The notes under the pieces are model-generated. The model was given only the letters and a program-made list of their open reading frames with translations. It made no database searches and was not told the origin of the DNA. Positions 1 through 6,110 of a stretch of DNA of 16,614 nt are shown here, one piece after another (the first letter of the stretch is position 1; the number at the start of each line of letters is the position of its first letter). Made by a program: the position numbers and the translations under genes. The stretch is from contig JBDTLH010000049.1 in the NCBI GenBank assembly GCA_039934875.1, forward strand, positions 1-16,614, read 5' to 3'. The stretch is from JBDTLH01 sp039934875. GTDB lineage: Bacteria > Acidobacteriota > Terriglobia > Terriglobales > Acidobacteriaceae.

Positions 1-289
1 GAACATCGACATTGCGCATGCCGTGATCACGCGCCTGGCTGGCGGCATTGGCAGCCGCTTGCTGCGCCGCGAAGGGAGTGCCCTTACGGGATCCGCGAAA
101 GCCCAGCGATCCTGAACTCTTCCAGGATACGGTGGCGCCCTGCACATCGGTGATGGTCACGATAGTGTTGTTGAAAGAGGCTTGAATGTGCACTAGACCA
201 AGCGGCACATGCTTGCGCTCTTTCTTCTTGAATTTCTTGCCGGTCTTTGAGGTCTTGCCGGAACCTTGCTTTTTTTCTACTTTCGCCAT
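1..289 (-). CDS. rpsK: 30S ribosomal protein S11 (3' end cut by window edge)
   Basis: S11 lies on the platform of the 30S subunit and helps form the mRNA exit/E-site region. The visible 96 residues include the signatures HIQASFNNTIVTITD and GFRGSRKGTPFAAQ, which are diagnostic for S11. The usual length is about 129 residues, so roughly 40 C-terminal residues lie beyond base 1. The start is ATG at 289, preceded by an AGAGG Shine-Dalgarno sequence. The N-terminus is very lysine-rich (residues 3-26) and about 12 residues longer than in E. coli. It is the last gene visible in the series, 121 bp after rpsM. In most bacteria rpsD, rpoA and rplQ would follow, but they are outside the window. Identity is certain; only the missing end is unknown. 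Confidence 0.97.
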   Translation of the reverse strand, partial: MAKVEKKQGSGKTSKTGKKFKKKERKHVPLGLVHIQASFNNTIVTITDVQGATVSWKSSGSLGFRGSRKGTPFAAQQAAANAASQARDHGMRNVDV

Positions 290-341
290 CTCGAATCCTC
301 TTAATCGCTTGTCTGTTTTGCAGAACTGTTCTCAGCTCTCA

Positions 342-406
342 GTTTACGGTTCACCGTAAGTCATCTTTGCAACGACACTGTGAACTGATGACCGTAAACC
401 GTAAAC
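342..406. repeat. ACCGTAA heptad repeat with inverted partner in rpsM-rpsK gap
   Basis: ACCGTAA occurs twice in tandem at 391-404 and runs on into another AC. The inverted copy GTTTACGGTT (342-351) is a perfect 10-bp match to AACCGTAAAC (397-406). The gap (290-410) is therefore bracketed by an inverted repeat with a loop of about 45 nt. The same ACCGTAAAC word recurs in the rpmD-rplO and rplD-rplC gaps. Function unknown. Confidence 0.7.
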
Positions 407-410
407 GCCT

Positions 411-794
411 CTATTTCAGTCCGGTCTTCTTTTTGCCGGCGACGGTGCCCTTGCGCGGGCCTTTGCGGGTCCGGGCATTGGTGTGAGTGCGTTGTCCGCG
501 CACCGGCAGGCTGCGGCGATGGCGATTGCCACGATAGGAGCTGATCTCGATCAAGCGCTTGATGTGCATCTGGGTGTCTTTGCGCAGATCGCCTTCGACT
601 GAAGCACCGGCTTCGATGGCCTGGCGGATATGGTTCGTCTCTTCTTCGGAAAGCTCAGAGACTTTGCGCATGGGATCTACTTTGGCTTCCGCCAGTACGG
701 TGGCCGCGCGGGAGTCTCCGATGCCGAAGATGTAAGTGAGCGCGATCTTTACCTGCTTGTTGCGGGGAAGATCGACGCCTGCAATACGTGCCAT
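411..794 (-). CDS. rpsM: 30S ribosomal protein S13
   Basis: S13 sits in the head of the 30S subunit, forms intersubunit bridges and contacts the P-site tRNA through its basic C-terminal tail. The 127-residue product starts MARIAGVDLPRNK, has the helix-hairpin-helix region YIFGIGDSRA near residues 21-30, and ends with the typical RGQRTHTNARTRKGPRKG followed by a lysine-rich tail. Length is normal for the family. The start is ATG at 794 with an AGGA Shine-Dalgarno sequence six to eight bases upstream. It follows rpmJ after a 203-bp gap that holds GAATTGTC-type repeats, and precedes rpsK. Confidence 0.99.
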   Translation of the reverse strand: MARIAGVDLPRNKQVKIALTYIFGIGDSRAATVLAEAKVDPMRKVSELSEEETNHIRQAIEAGASVEGDLRKDTQMHIKRLIEISSYRGNRHRRSLPVRGQRTHTNARTRKGPRKGTVAGKKKTGLK

Positions 795-921
795 GAGTTC
801 CTCATATTGGTTCGGTTAGGGCTTCGGGGTTCATCGCAAGCCTTGACTTCGGCTACTAGCCCCAAAAACGGATTGCTTGTTCATGCAGCTTCGGATTGGC
901 CCGCTGTCGGAACCAGCCCTG

Positions 922-999
922 GATTGTCGAATTTGCGAATTGTCAGATTGCAGAATTGTTTTTCATTTTGACAATTCGACAATTTTCGATTCGACAATT
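922..999. repeat. GAATTGTC/GACAATTC 7-8 bp repeat cluster at the rpmJ stop codon
   Basis: Five degenerate units around GA(A/T)TTG(T)C run from 922 to 958 with a spacing of 7 or 8. Four units around CGACAATT run from 970 to 999 in the opposite orientation. Perfect 10-bp inverted pairs are visible: 936-945 with 969-978, and 923-932 with both 974-983 and 989-998. The last unit overlaps the rpmJ stop codon (998-1000). The rest of this 203-bp gap (795-921) shows nothing I recognise. Confidence 0.72.
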
Positions 1000-1111
1000 A
1001 TCCCTGCCGCTGCTTGTGTTTCGTATTTTCGCAGATCACACGCACTACCCCGCGGCGGCGGATGACCTTGCACTTGTCACAAATTTTCTTTACCGATGCT
1101 CTGACTTTCAT
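998..1111 (-). CDS. rpmJ: 50S ribosomal protein L36 (zinc-binding form)
   Basis: L36 is the smallest 50S protein and sits near the base of the L7/L12 stalk. The 37-residue product begins MKVRASVKKICDKCKVIRRR and ends KHKQRQG. The zinc ligands of the C+ form are all present: Cys11, Cys14, Cys27 and His32. The start is ATG at 1111. A GGAG ribosome-binding site lies at 1120-1123, directly against a GGGGCTTTAGCCCC palindrome, so the RNA hairpin would abut the Shine-Dalgarno sequence. It lies between infA and rpsM, the usual place. Stop is TAA at 998-1000. Confidence 0.97.
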   Translation of the reverse strand: MKVRASVKKICDKCKVIRRRGVVRVICENTKHKQRQG

Positions 1112-1119
1112 TATTCCTG

Positions 1120-1137
1120 CTCCGGGGCTAAAGCCCC
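1120..1137 (-). promoter_or_regulatory. rpmJ ribosome-binding site abutting a hairpin
   Basis: On the minus strand a perfect palindrome with 6-bp arms and a 2-nt centre (1137-1124) is followed immediately by GGAG (1123-1120), eight bases before the rpmJ ATG. The hairpin could affect access to the ribosome-binding site. This is an inference from geometry only. Confidence 0.5.
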
Positions 1138-1201
1138 TATTCTTTCATCAGCGGCCAAAGCCGCCTGATACTTGATCCATGATCTCCCGGCTAAAGCCGG
1201 G
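1124..1201. repeat. Three REP-like palindromes (GGCTAAAGCC core) between infA and rpmJ
   Basis: Three palindromes follow one another: GGGGCTAAAGCCCC at 1124-1137, GCGGCCAAAGCCGC at 1151-1164 and CCCGGCTAAAGCCGGG at 1186-1201. Each has 5-7 bp arms around a CTAAAG or CCAAAG centre, spaced 27-36 bp apart. The arms differ but covary while the centre is kept, as expected of REP-type extragenic palindromes. No T-tract follows, so a simple terminator is not supported. Similar palindromes are common between genes in Acidobacteriota, as I recall. Confidence 0.75.
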
Positions 1202-1240
1202 GGGGCTTACTACCAACCCTCACCGCAGCGCACCCTCCTG

Positions 1241-1275
1241 GCTGAATGCTGACTGCCGAATCCTGACTGCCGCTA
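1241..1275. repeat. Five-copy GCTGACT-type heptad array ending in the infA stop codon
   Basis: Units GCTGAAT, GCTGACT, GCCGAAT, CCTGACT and GCCGCTA run without a break. The final unit contains the complement of the infA TAG stop (1273-1275). Odd and even units alternate slightly, so the 14-bp repeat is stronger than the 7-bp one. Confidence 0.75.
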
Positions 1276-1491
1276 CTTATAGCGATAGACGATGCGACCG
1301 CGGGTGAGATCGTAGGGAGAGAGCTCGACGGCCACACGGTCGCCGGGAAGGATGCGAATGAAATTCTTCCGCATGCGTCCCGATACGTGCGCCAGCACCT
1401 GATGCTTATTCTCCAGCTCAACCCGAAACATGGCATTGGGCAGCGGTTCGAGAACCACCGCCATGACCTCAATCGCGTCTTCCTTACTCAA
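1273..1491 (-). CDS. infA: Translation initiation factor IF-1
   Basis: IF1 binds the 30S A site and acts with IF2 and IF3 in start selection. The 72-residue product is a single OB-fold (S1-like) domain, exactly the E. coli length. It has the family stretches LPNAMFRVELEN, GRMRKNFIRILPGDRV and SPYDLTRGRIVYR. The start codon is TTG at 1491, supported by an AAGGA Shine-Dalgarno sequence at 1500-1504 with an 8-nt spacer. No ATG gives the full domain. The gene is flanked on both sides by REP-like palindromes and heptad repeats, giving unusually long gaps to map (170 bp) and rpmJ (161 bp). Confidence 0.98.
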   Translation of the reverse strand: MSKEDAIEVMAVVLEPLPNAMFRVELENKHQVLAHVSGRMRKNFIRILPGDRVAVELSPYDLTRGRIVYRYK

Positions 1492-1499
1492 TCTTCAAA

Positions 1500-1504
1500 T
1501 CCTT
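1500..1504 (-). promoter_or_regulatory. Shine-Dalgarno sequence fixing the infA TTG start
   Basis: AAGGA on the minus strand lies eight bases upstream of TTG at 1491. It decides the non-ATG start, because the next in-frame ATG (codon 10) would remove the first beta strand of IF1. Confidence 0.7.
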
Positions 1505-1516
1505 GTACCTCTTTCT

Positions 1517-1539
1517 GGTCACGGGTCGCGGGTCACGGG
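1517..1539. repeat. GGTCACG heptad array with inverted partner at the map stop
   Basis: GGTCACG, GGTCGCG and GGTCACG follow in tandem with a further GG. A perfect 10-bp inverted copy, ACCCGTGACC, lies at 1651-1660, directly beside the map stop codon. The pair brackets most of the infA-map gap, including the palindromic element at 1581-1633. The same word recurs at 10361-10370 in the rplP-rpmC gap. Confidence 0.72.
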
Positions 1540-1580
1540 CTGATGCCGGGAGGAATGCGATTTTGTGACTTGCTACCCCA

Positions 1581-1633
1581 GGCGTTGAAGCGCCCTATTT
1601 CTTTCGTTCCTGTCCCCCTGCAGAAGACGGGGG
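1581..1633. repeat. REP-like element upstream of infA
   Basis: GGCGTTGAAGCGCC (1581-1594, 4-bp outer arms) is followed by CCCCC at 1614-1618 pairing with GGGGG at 1629-1633. The linker CCCTATTTCTTTCG closely matches CCCTATTCTTTCA between the first two palindromes at 1135-1147. The two regions flanking infA therefore appear to be copies of one element family. Confidence 0.6.
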
Positions 1634-1661
1634 TTAAACCTGTGTCTCTTACCCGTGACCC

Positions 1662-2420
1662 TTAAGCCGTCAACACCAGCGGTCCATCCTTGGTCACTGC
1701 CACGCAATGTTCGAAGTGGGCGCTAAAGCTGCCGTCTTCGGTCACTGCCGTCCACTTATCTTCGAGCACCCGGACATCGCACTTGCCGGCGTTGACCATG
1801 GGCTCAATGGCGAGGACCATGCCTTCGCGCAGGCGATTGCCCGCGCCTTTAGCGCCGTAGTTCGGGACCTGCGGGTCCTCATGCAAATGAGTACCGATGC
1901 CATGGCCCACGAATTCGCGTACTATGCTGAATCCGTTGGCTTCAACCAGGTCCTGCACGGCGGCGCCGATGTCTCCGATGGTATTGCCGACCCTGACTTG
2001 CTCGATGCCGCGCCGCAACGAGCTCTCGGTGACTTCGAGCAGTTTGCGCACCTTGGGATCGACTGCTTCCATGCCGCCCACCGGAACGGTGATGGCGGAA
2101 TCGCCGAAGTAGCCATCGAGCATCACGCCGCAATCGAGGGACACGATATCGCCTTCTTTCAATATCCGTTTGCTCGAAGGGATGCCGTGCACCACTTCGT
2201 TGTTCACGGAGGTGCAGAGCACGCAAGGATAATCGTAGTATCCCTTGAACGCCGGCTGGGCGCCCAGATCTTCGATTTTACGCACTGCGGCGCGCTCAAG
2301 ATCCATGGTGCTCACCCCCGGAGCAACCATATCTTTCAACATGTCCAGCACCTCGCGCACGATGCGGCCGCTGCGCCGCATCTTTTCGAGTTCTTGCTGG
2401 GATTTGCAGACGATAGGCAT
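1662..2420 (-). CDS. map: Methionine aminopeptidase, type I
   Basis: This cytosolic metalloprotease removes the initiator methionine from nascent chains. The 252-residue product has the pita-bread fold of type Ia enzymes without an N-terminal zinc-finger extension. The five metal ligands are visible: Asp96 (LDCG), Asp107 (GDSA), His173 (GHGIGTHLHEDP), Glu206 (IEPM) and Glu237 (HFEH). The substrate-side histidine in VVHGIP is near residue 78. The start is ATG at 2420, where the homologous N-terminus MPIVCKSQQELEKMRRSGRI begins, but no clear Shine-Dalgarno sequence is seen. It lies 61 bp after adk; that gap shows nothing recognisable. Secretion, adenylate kinase and aminopeptidase genes are commonly grouped here in Gram-positive bacteria and Acidobacteriota. 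Confidence 0.98.
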   Translation of the reverse strand: MPIVCKSQQELEKMRRSGRIVREVLDMLKDMVAPGVSTMDLERAAVRKIEDLGAQPAFKGYYDYPCVLCTSVNNEVVHGIPSSKRILKEGDIVSLDCGVMLDGYFGDSAITVPVGGMEAVDPKVRKLLEVTESSLRRGIEQVRVGNTIGDIGAAVQDLVEANGFSIVREFVGHGIGTHLHEDPQVPNYGAKGAGNRLREGMVLAIEPMVNAGKCDVRVLEDKWTAVTEDGSFSAHFEHCVAVTKDGPLVLTA

Positions 2421-2481
2421 GGTTATGCGGACGCGCCCGATTGGGGACCGAAAGAGCCAACCTTGAGATTTCTAATTCCCA

Positions 2482-3186
2482 TTAAGAACGCATCCGTTCG
2501 ATTGTCGCCAGAACATCTTTGGTGACTTGTTCGACCGCTTGATCGCCATTGATCTCGACGAAATGCCCTGACTTGCGGTAGTGCTCAGCCAATTTCGCGG
2601 TCTGCTCGTCGTAGCCCTTGAGCCGCTCCGCGATGATGGCTTCGGAATCGTCTTTGCGGAAGGCGAGCTCCGCGCCCTCCACATCGCACCGGTTATCAAC
2701 TTTGGGCGAGGTGAAGTAGATGTTGTAGATTTTGCCGCAGACGGGGCAGGTGCGGCGTCCGGTAAGACGCCGTAATAGAAGATTATACGGGACTACGACA
2801 CTGATCACAAGCGGAGCAGCCATGGCCCCGATCTGGGCGGCGAAGTGGCGATCGAGCCACTCGGCCTGGGCAGTAGTGCGAGGGAAGCCGTCGAGGATAA
2901 AGCCGCGCTTGCAATCGCCCTCGTTGAGGCGCGCCGCCACCATTTGGTTGACCAGCGTGTCGGAGACCAGTTCGCCGCGGTCCATGATGGATTTGGCGGT
3001 CCTGCCTAATTCGGTGCCGCGGGCGACGTTATCGCGCAAAATGTCACCCGTCGAAATCTGCGGGATGCGATAGGAGGCGGCGATGACCTTGGCCTGTGTT
3101 CCTTTGCCGGCTCCCGGAGGTCCCAGCAGAATGACTGGACCGGGGCTCCTGATGCCGGCGATTGTGGGTCCGGGCGTGGTCGCCAT
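2482..3186 (-). CDS. adk: Adenylate kinase (zinc-type LID)
   Basis: It catalyses ATP + AMP = 2 ADP. The 234-residue product has the P-loop GPPGAGKGT at residues 22-30, the DGFPRT motif at 99-104, and a long LID with a zinc knuckle at Cys147, Cys150 and Cys167. The fourth zinc position, residue 170, is Glu where Cys or Asp is usual. About 16 residues precede the first beta strand, more than in most family members. The start chosen is ATG at 3186, which overlaps the secY stop as TAATG and has GAGGA 7-8 bases upstream. An ATG two codons earlier (3192) is too close to that site. Translation is probably coupled to secY. Confidence 0.97.
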   Translation of the reverse strand: MATTPGPTIAGIRSPGPVILLGPPGAGKGTQAKVIAASYRIPQISTGDILRDNVARGTELGRTAKSIMDRGELVSDTLVNQMVAARLNEGDCKRGFILDGFPRTTAQAEWLDRHFAAQIGAMAAPLVISVVVPYNLLLRRLTGRRTCPVCGKIYNIYFTSPKVDNRCDVEGAELAFRKDDSEAIIAERLKGYDEQTAKLAEHYRKSGHFVEINGDQAVEQVTKDVLATIERMRS

Positions 3187-4580
3187 TACCATGTCCTCGG
3201 ACCGCGCGAACGTTGCTTCGCGTTGCGGGAGAAGCCCTCATAGTGGCGCATGATGAGTTGCGATTCGATCTGTTTCACTGTGTCCATGGCAACGCCGACG
3301 ACAATCAGCAGCGAGGTTCCGCCGAAGTAGAAGTTGACCCCCAGGCCGTGGGTGACCCAGGTAGGCATGCGTTCAAAGAAGCCGCCCACCAGCCACAGAT
3401 CGTTCAGGCGAATGCCGCTGATCATCAACTGCGGGATCAGCCAAATCACGATCAGGTAGAGAGCGCCGACGAAGGTGATGCGGGTCATTACATCGTTGAT
3501 GAAATCAGCAGTGCGCTTGCCCGGACGGATGCCGGGGATGAAGCCGCCGTATTTGCGCATGTTGTCCGCCATGTCGGTGGGACGGAAGACGATGGAGACG
3601 TAGAAGAAGGCGAAGAAGATGATCGCCAGCATGGATAACAGTACATAGAGCGGTTCGCCGCCGCGGAAGGATTCCACCATGCGCGAGACGTAAGCATTGT
3701 TCTTGGCCGCCGGGAACATGGAGATGAGCAGTACCGGGAAGGTGAGTATGGACGAGGCGAAGATCACCGGCATGACACCGCCGGAGTTCACGCGCAGTGG
3801 AAGGTGGGTGGATTGTCCGCCCATCACGCGGCGTCCGACCACGCGCTTGGCGTATTGCACAGGGATGCGGCGCTCGGAGCTTTCCACGAAGACGATGAAG
3901 GCCACGACGGCAAGCATCACCGCGATGAGGATGACCAGCGCGGGAACAGTGAATGCTCCCCAGGTGGCGTTCTTGGCTTTGTCGATAAGGTCGCCGATGG
4001 CGTTGGGCAGGCCGACGACGATGCCGGCGAAGATGAGCAGCGACATGCCGTTGCCGACGCCGCGCTCGGTAATCTGTTCGCCCAGCCACATGATAAAGGT
4101 GCTGCCCGCGGTCAAGGTAATGATCGCCATGAGCAGGAACCCCCAGCCTGGATCGGTGACCAGGCCGGTGCTGCGCTCCAGTTGCAGCGCGATCGCGGCG
4201 GATTGCACGGCGGAGAGGATGACGGTGACGTAGCGCGTCCATTGCGTGATCTTCTTGCGCCCGACCTCACCTTCTTTCTGCAGCTTGGCCAGTGGTTCAT
4301 AGACTACGGTGAGCAACTGGAAGATGATCGATGCGGTGATGTAGGGCATGATGCCCAGCGCGAAGACGGTAAGCCGGCGCAGATTGCCGCCGTTGAAGAG
4401 ATCCACCAGATTCAGGAAGCCGCCCTGCTGCGAATTGAAGAACTGTTGCAGCGCATCGGCGTTGATGCCGGGAGTGGGAATGTGCGCGCCCAGGCGATAG
4501 ACGAAGAGCACTGCCATGGTGAAGAGAATGCGGCTGCGCAGGTCGGGGACGCGAAAGATATTTGTAAACTTTTCCAGCAT
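3186..4580 (-). CDS. secY: Protein translocase subunit SecY
   Basis: SecY is the pore subunit of the inner-membrane Sec translocon, working with SecE, SecG and SecA. The 464-residue product starts MLEKFTNIFRVPDLRSRILFT and has about ten hydrophobic segments. Family landmarks include the plug-region IPTPGI, ALGIMPYITASIIFQLL, and the cytosolic loop GGFIPGIRPGKRTADF, which contacts SecA and ribosomes. Start: ATG at 4580 matches homologues. A TTG at 4628 and an ATG at 4613 are in frame and would add up to 16 residues, but neither has a good ribosome-binding site, so the start is moderately certain. Its stop overlaps the adk ATG by one base. Two hairpins lie between rplO and this gene. Confidence 0.97.
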   Translation of the reverse strand: MLEKFTNIFRVPDLRSRILFTMAVLFVYRLGAHIPTPGINADALQQFFNSQQGGFLNLVDLFNGGNLRRLTVFALGIMPYITASIIFQLLTVVYEPLAKLQKEGEVGRKKITQWTRYVTVILSAVQSAAIALQLERSTGLVTDPGWGFLLMAIITLTAGSTFIMWLGEQITERGVGNGMSLLIFAGIVVGLPNAIGDLIDKAKNATWGAFTVPALVILIAVMLAVVAFIVFVESSERRIPVQYAKRVVGRRVMGGQSTHLPLRVNSGGVMPVIFASSILTFPVLLISMFPAAKNNAYVSRMVESFRGGEPLYVLLSMLAIIFFAFFYVSIVFRPTDMADNMRKYGGFIPGIRPGKRTADFINDVMTRITFVGALYLIVIWLIPQLMISGIRLNDLWLVGGFFERMPTWVTHGLGVNFYFGGTSLLIVVGVAMDTVKQIESQLIMRHYEGFSRNAKQRSRGPRTW

Positions 4581-4631
4581 GTAATGATCCAGAATTTCTG
4601 CCCCGCTGCCCATCAATTCGGGCAACAAAGC

Positions 4632-4700
4632 CTAGCAAAACTGATGCTAGTGTACTTGATTTTCCGTCGCGAAAAAACTACCAGCGCTTTAGCTCGCGAC
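4632..4700. promoter_or_regulatory. Two hairpins in the secY leader
   Basis: CTAGCA (632-637) pairs with TGCTAG (645-650) around a 7-nt loop. GTCGCGA (666-672) pairs with TCGCGAC (694-700) around a 21-nt loop (positions +4000). Both lie between the rplO stop and the secY start on the transcribed strand. Neither is followed by a T-run, so termination is unlikely. A role in secY translation or mRNA stability is possible but unproven. Confidence 0.4.
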
Positions 4701-4710
4701 GCTTGACCGA

Positions 4711-5157
4711 TTAACCCAGTACCACGGCCTTGCCTCCGGCATTGGTGATCTTTTCTTGCGCTGATTTGGAGAATTTGTGCGCCTGCACGGTGAGCGCGGC
4801 AGAGACGTCTCCGTTGCCCAGCACCTTCACCAGATCGTTCTTGCCTACGACCCCGCGGGCGACCAGCAACTCGATGGTGATGTTGCTCTCGCCCAGCTCC
4901 GCCAGGCGGGTGAGATTGACCACCGCATATTCGGTGCGGAAGATGTTAGTGAATCCGCGCTTGGGGACGCGGCGGTGCAGCGGCATCTGTCCCCCCTCGA
5001 ATCCGCGCATGGTGCGTGCGCCGGAGCGCGAGAGTTGTCCCTTGTGGCCGCGGGCAGAGGTCTTGCCCATGCCTGATCCCATGCCGCGTCCTACGCGCTT
5101 CTTGCCGCGATTGGCGTCCTTTGGTGCAGGAAGGTTCGATAAATTGGTGAATGCCAT
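4711..5157 (-). CDS. rplO: 50S ribosomal protein L15
   Basis: L15 is a late-assembling 50S protein with an extended glycine- and arginine-rich N-terminal arm buried in 23S rRNA. The 148-residue product shows the arm signature GRGMGSGMGKTSARGHKGQ near residues 24-42, followed by SRSG and the globular part with GFEGGQMPLHRRVPKRGF. Length is normal (about 144-150). The start is ATG at 5157. It is separated from rpmD by 186 bp that hold two AGCT-type heptad arrays, and is followed by secY as in the classical spc operon. Confidence 0.99.
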   Translation of the reverse strand: MAFTNLSNLPAPKDANRGKKRVGRGMGSGMGKTSARGHKGQLSRSGARTMRGFEGGQMPLHRRVPKRGFTNIFRTEYAVVNLTRLAELGESNITIELLVARGVVGKNDLVKVLGNGDVSAALTVQAHKFSKSAQEKITNAGGKAVVLG

Positions 5158-5244
5158 GATGATTCGCTTCCCCGGTGTGCGCCGGTCCGGATGGGGCCAG
5201 CGGCTGACTCGGTTTCCCTTGCGCCAGCCGGCGGCAATATAACT

Positions 5245-5272
5245 TTCAGCTCAGAGCTATCAACTCTCAGCT
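5245..5272. repeat. Four-copy CAGCT-type heptad array in the rpmD-rplO gap
   Basis: Units TTCAGCT, CAGAGCT, ATCAACT and CTCAGCT share a terminal CT with period seven. AGCTATCA (5255-5262) is a perfect inverted match to TGATAGCT (5301-5308) in the second array of the same gap. Confidence 0.65.
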
Positions 5273-5297
5273 TAAGGAATTGCATTCCCAGTTTGCA

Positions 5298-5318
5298 AGC
5301 TGATAGCTGGTAGCTTGC
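5298..5318. repeat. Three-copy AGCTGAT heptad array and hairpin
   Basis: AGCTGAT, AGCTGGT and AGCTTGC are in tandem. The same bases form a hairpin, GCAAGCT (5295-5301) with AGCTTGC (5312-5318), around a 10-nt loop. The rpmD stop codon, 26 bases to the right, lies in an ACCGTAAACG word like that at 391-407. Confidence 0.7.
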
Positions 5319-5343
5319 GGATTCACTTGCGGCCCGCTTCCGT

Positions 5344-5577
5344 TTACGGTTCGATCGATACCAGATGCGGGACCTTGGCCACCATCCCGCGGATCGACGG
5401 CGTGTCCTCGCGCTCGATGACCTGTGAAAGTCGGGTGAAGCCCAGTCCCTTGATCACCAGCTTGTGCTTGGTCGGGCAGGCAATCGAAGACTTAAACCAT
5501 TTGAGGCGAAGGGTCTTCCCGGTCTTTGTCCCGGTCTGCGTATTTGGTTTTGTCGCGTTTGTCTCGGTCGACGCCAT
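5344..5577 (-). CDS. rpmD: 50S ribosomal protein L30
   Basis: L30 is a small 50S protein of the ferredoxin-like fold near 5S rRNA. The 77-residue product has the family core TLRLKWFKSSIACPTKHK, GLGFTRLSQVIEREDTPSIRGM and ends VPHLVSIEP. It carries about 18 extra N-terminal residues rich in Thr, Asn and Lys compared with the usual 58-61. The start is ATG at 5577, only two bases after the rpsE stop, so translation is likely coupled. A later start is not supported by any internal ATG before the core. Confidence 0.97.
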   Translation of the reverse strand: MASTETNATKPNTQTGTKTGKTLRLKWFKSSIACPTKHKLVIKGLGFTRLSQVIEREDTPSIRGMVAKVPHLVSIEP

Positions 5578-5579
5578 GA

Positions 5580-6089
5580 TTACATCTCCTGCTGGTGCTT
5601 GCCGCGCATGGCGGCATACTCTTTGCGGTCGCGAAGCTGCTTGAGCGCATCGAAGGTCGCTTTGATCACATTGTGCGGATTGGCGGTGCCCAGGCTCTTG
5701 GTCAACACATTCTGCACCCCGGCCGAAGTCATTACCGCGCGCACTGCGCCACCGGCGATTACTCCCGTACCTTGCGGGGCCGGCTTGAGCATCACCTGTC
5801 CTGCGCCATAGCGGCCCAGCACCTGGTGGGGAATGCTGATGTCAGTGAGGTTTACTTTAATCAAGTTCTTCTTTGCCGACTCAATACCCTTGCGGATGGC
5901 TTGCGGGACCTCTTTCGCCTTGCCCGAGCCGTGTCCCACTACTCCCGATGCCGGATCGCCGATCACGACCAACGCCGCGAAGGACATGTTCTTGCCGCCC
6001 TTGACCACTTTGGTCACGCGGTTGATCGCCACCACCTGGTCTTTCAGGTTATAGTGCGCTGCATCCAATTTGCGTTTTACGACTGCCAT
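5580..6089 (-). CDS. rpsE: 30S ribosomal protein S5
   Basis: S5 lies at the mRNA entrance and influences decoding accuracy; its loop at residues 24-34 is where spectinomycin resistance changes occur in other bacteria. The 169-residue product has the S5 N-terminal domain (AINRVTKVVKGGKNMSFAALVVIGD, then VGHGSGKAKEVPQAI) and the C-terminal domain (GTGVIAGGAVRAVMTSAGVQNVLTKSLGTANPHNVIKATFDAL). Length is normal. The start is ATG at 6089. The preceding gap (6090-6303, 214 bp) is the longest in the window and is dense in repeats and stems. rpmD follows after two bases. Confidence 0.99.
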   Translation of the reverse strand: MAVVKRKLDAAHYNLKDQVVAINRVTKVVKGGKNMSFAALVVIGDPASGVVGHGSGKAKEVPQAIRKGIESAKKNLIKVNLTDISIPHQVLGRYGAGQVMLKPAPQGTGVIAGGAVRAVMTSAGVQNVLTKSLGTANPHNVIKATFDALKQLRDRKEYAAMRGKHQQEM

Positions 6090-6110
6090 TCTGCTTCCTC
6101 AATTTCTCAT

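Noticed and set aside
1186..1206. CCCGG/CCGGG hairpin as a rho-independent terminator after infA
   Set aside because: No run of T follows on the transcribed strand, and the operon continues into rpmJ, rpsM and rpsK.
2421..2481. adk-map gap as a site of heptad repeats
   Set aside because: No seven-base register was visible; it seems to be one of the few gaps without the pattern.
1707..2525. Long plus-strand open frame (272 codons) opposite map
   Set aside because: It is antisense to the clearly conserved map gene, has His/Ala-rich sequence without domains, and arises from high GC at third positions.
3804..4706. Plus-strand open frame of 300 codons opposite secY
   Set aside because: It mirrors the secY coding strand; its Asp/Gly/Gln-rich sequence looks like no protein family.
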